9,523 nt of DNA from an uncultured Collinsella sp. (lineage in GTDB: Bacteria > Actinomycetota > Coriobacteriia > Coriobacteriales > Coriobacteriaceae), in contig URBS01000087.1 in assembly GCA_900546085.1 (NCBI GenBank), forward strand, positions 1 through 9,523, in the 5' to 3' direction. Of the stretch, positions 6,572 to 9,523 are shown piece after piece. The notes under the pieces are model-generated. The model was given only the letters and a program-made list of their open reading frames with translations, searched no databases and was not told the DNA's origin. The position numbers were made by a program, and so were the translations under genes. Each line of letters begins with the position of its first letter. Within the stretch, counting starts at the first letter, position 1.

Positions 6572-6655
6572 CTTCGACCTCCTTTGACGGCGCCTTCGCG
6601 GCGCGGTTTGGGTGCATGTTGCGACCGTTTTGCACGGTCGACCTGTAAGTTTACC
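6572..6655 (-). other. 84-nt gap upstream of scpA with short dyads
   Basis: This is the longest gene-free stretch. It holds the scpA ribosome site (6577-6585) and several short inverted repeats. GCGCC/GGCGC at 6590-6594 and 6600-6604 has a 5-nt loop. CGACCG/CGGTCG at 6622-6627 and 6635-6640 has a 7-nt loop. GTGCA/TGCAC at 6612-6616 and 6631-6635 overlaps the second stem, so the two could not form together. GTAAGTTTAC at 6645-6654 is nearly symmetric. No stem is followed by a T-run on the minus strand, so this is not a classical terminator. I see no good -35/-10 pair, although the position suits a promoter or operator for scpAB. Confidence 0.45.
6577..6585 (-). promoter_or_regulatory. Strong ribosome binding site of scpA
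   Basis: AAAGGAGGT on the minus strand lies 5 nt before the scpA ATG and is free of upstream coding sequence. It matches the anti-Shine-Dalgarno sequence almost fully and fixes the start. Confidence 0.85.
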
Positions 6656-7339
6656 TTAGATGCCGGCGATTGCGAAGTTGAGCAGCCACTCGGCCAGCGG
6701 ATACACGGTAACGTCGAAATACCGTCCGATCACGTCGATGCCGGTCCACATGGGCAGCAGGTACAGCACCAGGATGAGGATGGGCATGGCGTATTGCTGC
6801 AGGCGATAGTAGTTGGCGAGCGTTTTGCCTTTGAGGAACGGCACGATAATCGACGAGCCGTCGAGCGGCGGGATCGGGATGAGGTTAAAGAACGCGAGCG
6901 ACAGGTTGACCACGATAAAGGTGGCGCCGAAGTTCATGATTTGGGACGCCACGGCAAAGGACATGCTGGCGTAGAGGTTGCCGTATGCCGCGTGCATGAG
7001 GGCGGCCGCGAGACACGCGAGGGCGATGTTCGATGCGGGGCCGGCTGCGCTCACCAGGACCTCGTCGCGTTTGGGGTGCTTGAGGTTGTTGAGGTAGACG
7101 GGCACGGGTTTGGCAAAGGCGAACACCGGGCCGCCGGCGGCAAGCATGAGCAGCGGCAAGATGACGGTGCCAAATGGGTCGATGTGATTGAGCGGGTTGA
7201 GCGAGACGCGGCCGCGCGAACGGGCCGTCTTGTCGCCGAGCGCCCAGGCTGCGGCGGCGTGCGCGCTCTCGTGGATAACGATGCCCACGATGACGGCGAC
7301 AGCGCTGGCGAGCAGGTTCATGAGGTAGCTGCTGGACAT
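6656..7339 (-). CDS. Site-2 protease family M50 metallopeptidase
   Basis: This is a 227-residue integral membrane zinc protease of the M50 family, in the short group lacking PDZ or CBS domains. The zinc-binding motif HESAH (H23, E24, H27) lies in the first membrane helix. The second active-site motif NLIPIPPLDG is at 152-161, where Asp160 is the expected third zinc ligand. The intervening NPLNHIDPFGT (48-58) and the SAAGPASNIALA stretch (97-108) are typical of this group. Hydrophobic segments lie at about 8-33, 57-76, 95-118, 125-152 and 182-197. Members are inferred to cleave substrates within the membrane, but the substrate here is unknown. The ATG at 7339 follows an AGGGGAG site 4 nt away, which includes the stop of the upstream small membrane gene (9-nt gap). 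M50-scpA-scpB adjacency is frequent in Gram-positive genomes. Confidence 0.93.
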   Translation of the reverse strand: MSSSYLMNLLASAVAVIVGIVIHESAHAAAAWALGDKTARSRGRVSLNPLNHIDPFGTVILPLLMLAAGGPVFAFAKPVPVYLNNLKHPKRDEVLVSAAGPASNIALACLAAALMHAAYGNLYASMSFAVASQIMNFGATFIVVNLSLAFFNLIPIPPLDGSSIIVPFLKGKTLANYYRLQQYAMPILILVLYLLPMWTGIDVIGRYFDVTVYPLAEWLLNFAIAGI

Positions 7340-7348
7340 GGCGCTCCC

Positions 7349-7645
7349 CTAGCGGACGCGGCGCGAGGCGCGCGTGAGCAGGTAATCGCCCACAAACAGG
7401 ATCACGGCGACGATGGCGTAATCCAGGCGGAACACACCGCCAAAGGGCGACGTGATGACGCCGTAGCCGGCGATGGCGCTCGGAAGGGCGCGCGAAAGCT
7501 CAACGACAAAGCCCACGATCTGCAGCTTGGCGGTGAGGCCGCTAAAGCACAGCAGCACGGTCATCGCGCTCATAAAGATGCCGCAGATACGACAGACGAT
7601 GGCGATGATGCTCATCGCCACGGCAGCGGCCTTACGAGAGTTCAC
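7349..7645 (-). CDS. Small hypothetical membrane protein, 98 residues
   Basis: I do not recognise this protein. It reads as 98 residues from a GTG start at 7645. A GAGGAG site 7 nt upstream (7653-7658) supports that start, which overlaps the ABC-F stop by 14 nt. An internal ATG at 7615 is the alternative. Three hydrophobic segments are visible: about residues 11-34 (with two Cys), 40-64 (less hydrophobic, containing a Glu-Leu-Ser-Arg stretch) and 74-90. The N-terminus (NSRK) and the C-terminus (RASRRVR) are both basic. A Gly/Pro-rich turn (ITSPFGG, 64-70) lies between the last two segments. Evidence that it is real: it fills the space between two genes without slack, has a ribosome site, and its stop is built into the ribosome site of the M50 gene. 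Its function cannot be read from the sequence. Linkage to the protease could mean a partner or substrate, but this is speculation. Confidence 0.75.
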   Translation of the reverse strand: MNSRKAAAVAMSIIAIVCRICGIFMSAMTVLLCFSGLTAKLQIVGFVVELSRALPSAIAGYGVITSPFGGVFRLDYAIVAVILFVGDYLLTRASRRVR

Positions 7646-9523
7646 GCGCGGTCTCCTCTTCGATCTGGGTGGAAAGCTCCAGCCATTCGTCCTCGAGCTT
7701 GGGCAGCTCTTGCTTAAGGCCGTTATATTCCCCCAGCGCGGCGTTGAACTTGTCCTGATCGGCATAAAGCTCTTCACTTGCCATCAATTCCATAAGCTCG
7801 TCATAGCGGGCGCGCTTTTTGTCGAGCTCTGCCTCGATCTTCTTGAGCTGGTTGCGCACGCCCTTGAGCTTTTTGTTGAGCGCGGCGCGGGCCTGGGCCT
7901 CGGCGCGTTTTTGCTCTTTGGTCTTTTTGCCCTCGGCAGGCTTGGGGGCCGCGGCGGGGCTACTGGCCTGGACGGCGTTGGCGGCATTGTTGCTCTTGCT
8001 TGCCACCGGCGCGCTCTCCCCTGCCGCCTCAGCAGCGGCGCGGGCAGCGAGATCCTCGCGCTTGTAGAGGTAGTAGTCGTAGTCGCCGTCGTAGACCGTT
8101 ACCTTGCCATCGCGGATGTCGATGACGCGGTTGGCCACGGCGCGTACCAGGTGCTCGTCGTGGCTGATCAGCACGATAGTGCCGGGGAAGTTTTGCAGGG
8201 CATTCTCGAGCATGTCCACCGAGTCGATGTCCAGGTGGTTGGTGGGCTCGTCCAGGCACAGGAGCGCCTCGGGGGCCACAAGCATCTTTGCCAGGGCCAG
8301 ACGCGCCTTTTCACCTCCGGAGAGGACGCGAACCTGCTTCTCGATGGAGTCGTTTTCGCTAAACAGGAAGGCGCCCAGCAGACTGCGCTGCTGCGGCACG
8401 GTCCACTTGGGCGTGACGGTGTCGATCTCTTGCAGGACGGTATTGGACTCGGTCATGCCCTCGAGTGCGTGCTGGGCGTAGTAGGCCACGCCCACGTTGG
8501 TGCCCAGATCGCGGGTACCGGTAGTGGGCGGCTCCAGACCGGCGAGGATCTTCATGAGCGTGGACTTGCCGGCGCCGTTGGGGCCGACGAGCGCCACGTG
8601 CTCGCCGCGGTAGAGTTTGAGGTCGATATCGCTGTAGATGTGCTTGTCGCCGTAGGACTTGGACACGCCCTCCAGACCCACGACCATATCGCCAGAGCGT
8701 GGCGGGTCGGGGAACTTAAAGTCGATGTGCTTGTGGCCTTCGGGCAGGATGACGAGCTCCTTTTTGATCTGCTCGATCTTGCGGATGCGCTCCTGGGCCT
8801 GGGCTGCCTTGGTGGGCTTGTAGCGGAACTTGTCGACGAAGACCTGCATGTGGGCGATGTCGCGCTCCTGGGCGGCGCGCTTGGCGCGCATCTGCTCCAG
8901 GTTGTCCTCGCGCTGCTTGAGGTAGCTGCTGTAGTTGCCGGTGTAGGTGGTCACGCGGCGGTTCTCGAGGGCGGCGACGTGGTCGACGCAGGCGTCCATG
9001 AAGGCGCGGTCGTGGCTGACGATGAGGACGGCGCCGTCGTAGTTGGCGATAAAGCCGCGCAGCCACTGGACGCTTTCGAGGTCCAGGTGGTTAGTGGGCT
9101 CGTCCAGAAGCAGCAGGTCGGGATGGCGCAGGAAGAGCTTGGCGAGCGCGATGCGCATCTGCCAGCCGCCCGAGAACTCGGAGCACGGGCGCTCAAAGTC
9201 GGTGACCTTAAAGCCCAGGCCGGACAGGATTTTGCGGGCGTTGCTCTCGAGCTCGTAGCCGCCCAGGTGCTCAAAGCGGTCCTGGACCTGGCCGTACTCG
9301 TTGAGGAGTGCGTCGACGTCCTTGCCCTGCTCGGAGAGCTCGGTGATTTGGGCCTGCAGCTCGTTAGCGCGCTCGCCCATGCGGCGGATTTCCTTGGCGG
9401 CGGCCATGACCTCGGCAAGGATGGTGGTGTCCTTGTGCTCCAGATTAGTTTCCTGCTCTAGGTAGCCCACCTGGCAGTCCTTGGCGTACTGGACCTGGCC
9501 GGCGTCGGGGCTGTCGATGCCCA
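7632..9523 (-). CDS. ABC-F family ATP-binding protein, N-terminus outside window
   Basis: ABC-F proteins carry two ATPase domains and no membrane part; many act on the ribosome as translation factors or in antibiotic protection. About 629 codons are visible and the reading frame is open to the right edge, so the first Walker A lies outside. Numbered from the first visible codon: first signature SEFSGGW at 114-120, first Walker B LLLLDEPTNHLD at 136-147, the inter-domain linker with charged helices at about 200-260, second Walker A GPNGAGKST at 313-321, second signature LSGGEKAR at 400-407 and second Walker B LLCLDEPTNHLD at 420-431. An Ala-rich, low-complexity stretch (about 491-530) leads to a charged coiled-coil C-terminal domain (about 533-629). 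This resembles Uup or YdiF. A GTG at 9470 is internal, since coding sequence continues upstream. A resistance role cannot be claimed. Confidence 0.95.
   Translation of the reverse strand, partial: GIDSPDAGQVQYAKDCQVGYLEQETNLEHKDTTILAEVMAAAKEIRRMGERANELQAQITELSEQGKDVDALLNEYGQVQDRFEHLGGYELESNARKILSGLGFKVTDFERPCSEFSGGWQMRIALAKLFLRHPDLLLLDEPTNHLDLESVQWLRGFIANYDGAVLIVSHDRAFMDACVDHVAALENRRVTTYTGNYSSYLKQREDNLEQMRAKRAAQERDIAHMQVFVDKFRYKPTKAAQAQERIRKIEQIKKELVILPEGHKHIDFKFPDPPRSGDMVVGLEGVSKSYGDKHIYSDIDLKLYRGEHVALVGPNGAGKSTLMKILAGLEPPTTGTRDLGTNVGVAYYAQHALEGMTESNTVLQEIDTVTPKWTVPQQRSLLGAFLFSENDSIEKQVRVLSGGEKARLALAKMLVAPEALLCLDEPTNHLDIDSVDMLENALQNFPGTIVLISHDEHLVRAVANRVIDIRDGKVTVYDGDYDYYLYKREDLAARAAAEAAGESAPVASKSNNAANAVQASSPAAAPKPAEGKKTKEQKRAEAQARAALNKKLKGVRNQLKKIEAELDKKRARYDELMELMASEELYADQDKFNAALGEYNGLKQELPKLEDEWLELSTQIEEETARELS
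7653..7658 (-). promoter_or_regulatory. Ribosome binding site supporting the GTG start of the small membrane gene
   Basis: GAGGAG on the minus strand lies 7 nt before the GTG at 7645, inside the last codons of the ABC-F gene. It is the main reason to prefer the GTG over the ATG at 7615. Confidence 0.7.
8229..8255 (-). repeat. 27-bp repeat, copy in the second ATPase domain of the ABC-F gene
   Basis: This segment is identical at 26 of 27 bases to 9081-9107. Both copies encode the Walker B sequence LDEPTNHLD of the two ATPase domains. The repeat is explained by domain duplication plus strong codon preference, but it is long enough to allow mispairing. Confidence 0.8.
9081..9107 (-). repeat. 27-bp repeat, copy in the first ATPase domain of the ABC-F gene
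   Basis: Partner of the copy at 8229-8255, about 850 bp apart in direct orientation. The single difference is a silent change in an Asn or Thr codon of LDEPTNHLD. Recombination between copies would delete one ATPase-domain equivalent in frame. Confidence 0.8.

Noticed and set aside
6622..6640. Possible intrinsic terminator after the M50 gene
   Set aside because: The 6-bp stem is followed on the minus strand by CAACATGCACCC rather than a T-run, so it does not meet the usual criteria.
6170..7717. A 515-codon plus-strand open frame opposite scpA, the M50 gene and the small gene
   Set aside because: It runs across three minus-strand genes and their gaps, lacks domain motifs and is His/Asp/Arg-rich, typical of an antisense shadow in high-GC DNA.
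7473..9461. A 662-codon plus-strand open frame opposite the ABC-F and small membrane genes
   Set aside because: It is antisense to a clear ABC-F protein with all motifs. Its translation is rich in Leu, Val, Gly, Ala and Asp without any domain, as expected from the mirror of GC-rich codons.
9468..9470. GTG as a start of the ABC-F gene
   Set aside because: The frame stays open to the window edge with ABC-like residues (PDAGQVQYAK) before it, and the first Walker A must lie further upstream, so this is an internal Val codon.
7632..9523. Antibiotic resistance (target protection) gene
   Set aside because: The protein has the general ABC-F architecture with a Uup/YdiF-like C-terminal coiled coil and sits in a housekeeping cluster. 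Nothing visible indicates a resistance subfamily.
1..9523. Mobile element, defence system, CRISPR array or biosynthetic cluster
   Set aside because: No transposase, integrase, direct-repeat array, toxin-antitoxin pair or atypical composition is seen. All recognised genes are conserved core functions on one strand.

Overview
The window is a dense housekeeping gene block from a high-GC Gram-positive bacterium. All eleven protein genes are read on the minus strand and packed almost end to end. The gene content and order (scpA-scpB-rluB-cmk-plsC-ispH-DUF512-der), the high-GC codon usage and the purine-rich ribosome sites point to Actinomycetota, most likely class Coriobacteriia (Collinsella or a relative). 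That assignment is inferred from style and gene order; no rRNA or other marker is present.

Layout in the direction of transcription, from high to low coordinates: (1) 9523-7632, an ABC-F family ATPase whose N-terminus lies outside the window; (2) 7645-7349, an unrecognised 98-residue membrane protein that overlaps the ABC-F gene by 14 nt; (3) 7339-6656, a site-2-type M50 metalloprotease; (4) an 84-nt gap with small dyads; (5) 6571-5765 scpA and 5753-5025 scpB, the kleisin and winged-helix partners of SMC; (6) 5038-4064, an RluB-type 23S rRNA pseudouridine synthase that overlaps scpB by 14 nt; (7) a 65-nt gap; (8) 3998-3312 cmk, 3308-2580 plsC-type acyltransferase, 2577-1678 ispH, 1675-233 DUF512 radical SAM protein and 222-1 der (5' part only), separated by only 2-10 nt.

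The genes serve growth-coupled core functions: chromosome condensation (ScpAB), rRNA modification and ribosome assembly or protection (RluB, Der, ABC-F), CMP/dCMP phosphorylation (Cmk), phospholipid acylation (PlsC) and the last step of MEP isoprenoid synthesis (IspH). At several junctions the stop codon, or the last sense codons, of one gene form the Shine-Dalgarno site of the next, which suggests tight translational coupling.

I found no RNA genes, mobile elements, CRISPR arrays, convincing promoters or terminators, and no frameshifts. This is an ordinary core region. The points most worth a second look are the small unknown membrane gene, an Asp-to-Glu change in the PlsC HX4D catalytic motif, the strongly acidic ScpB tail, and the regular stop/SD fusion architecture.
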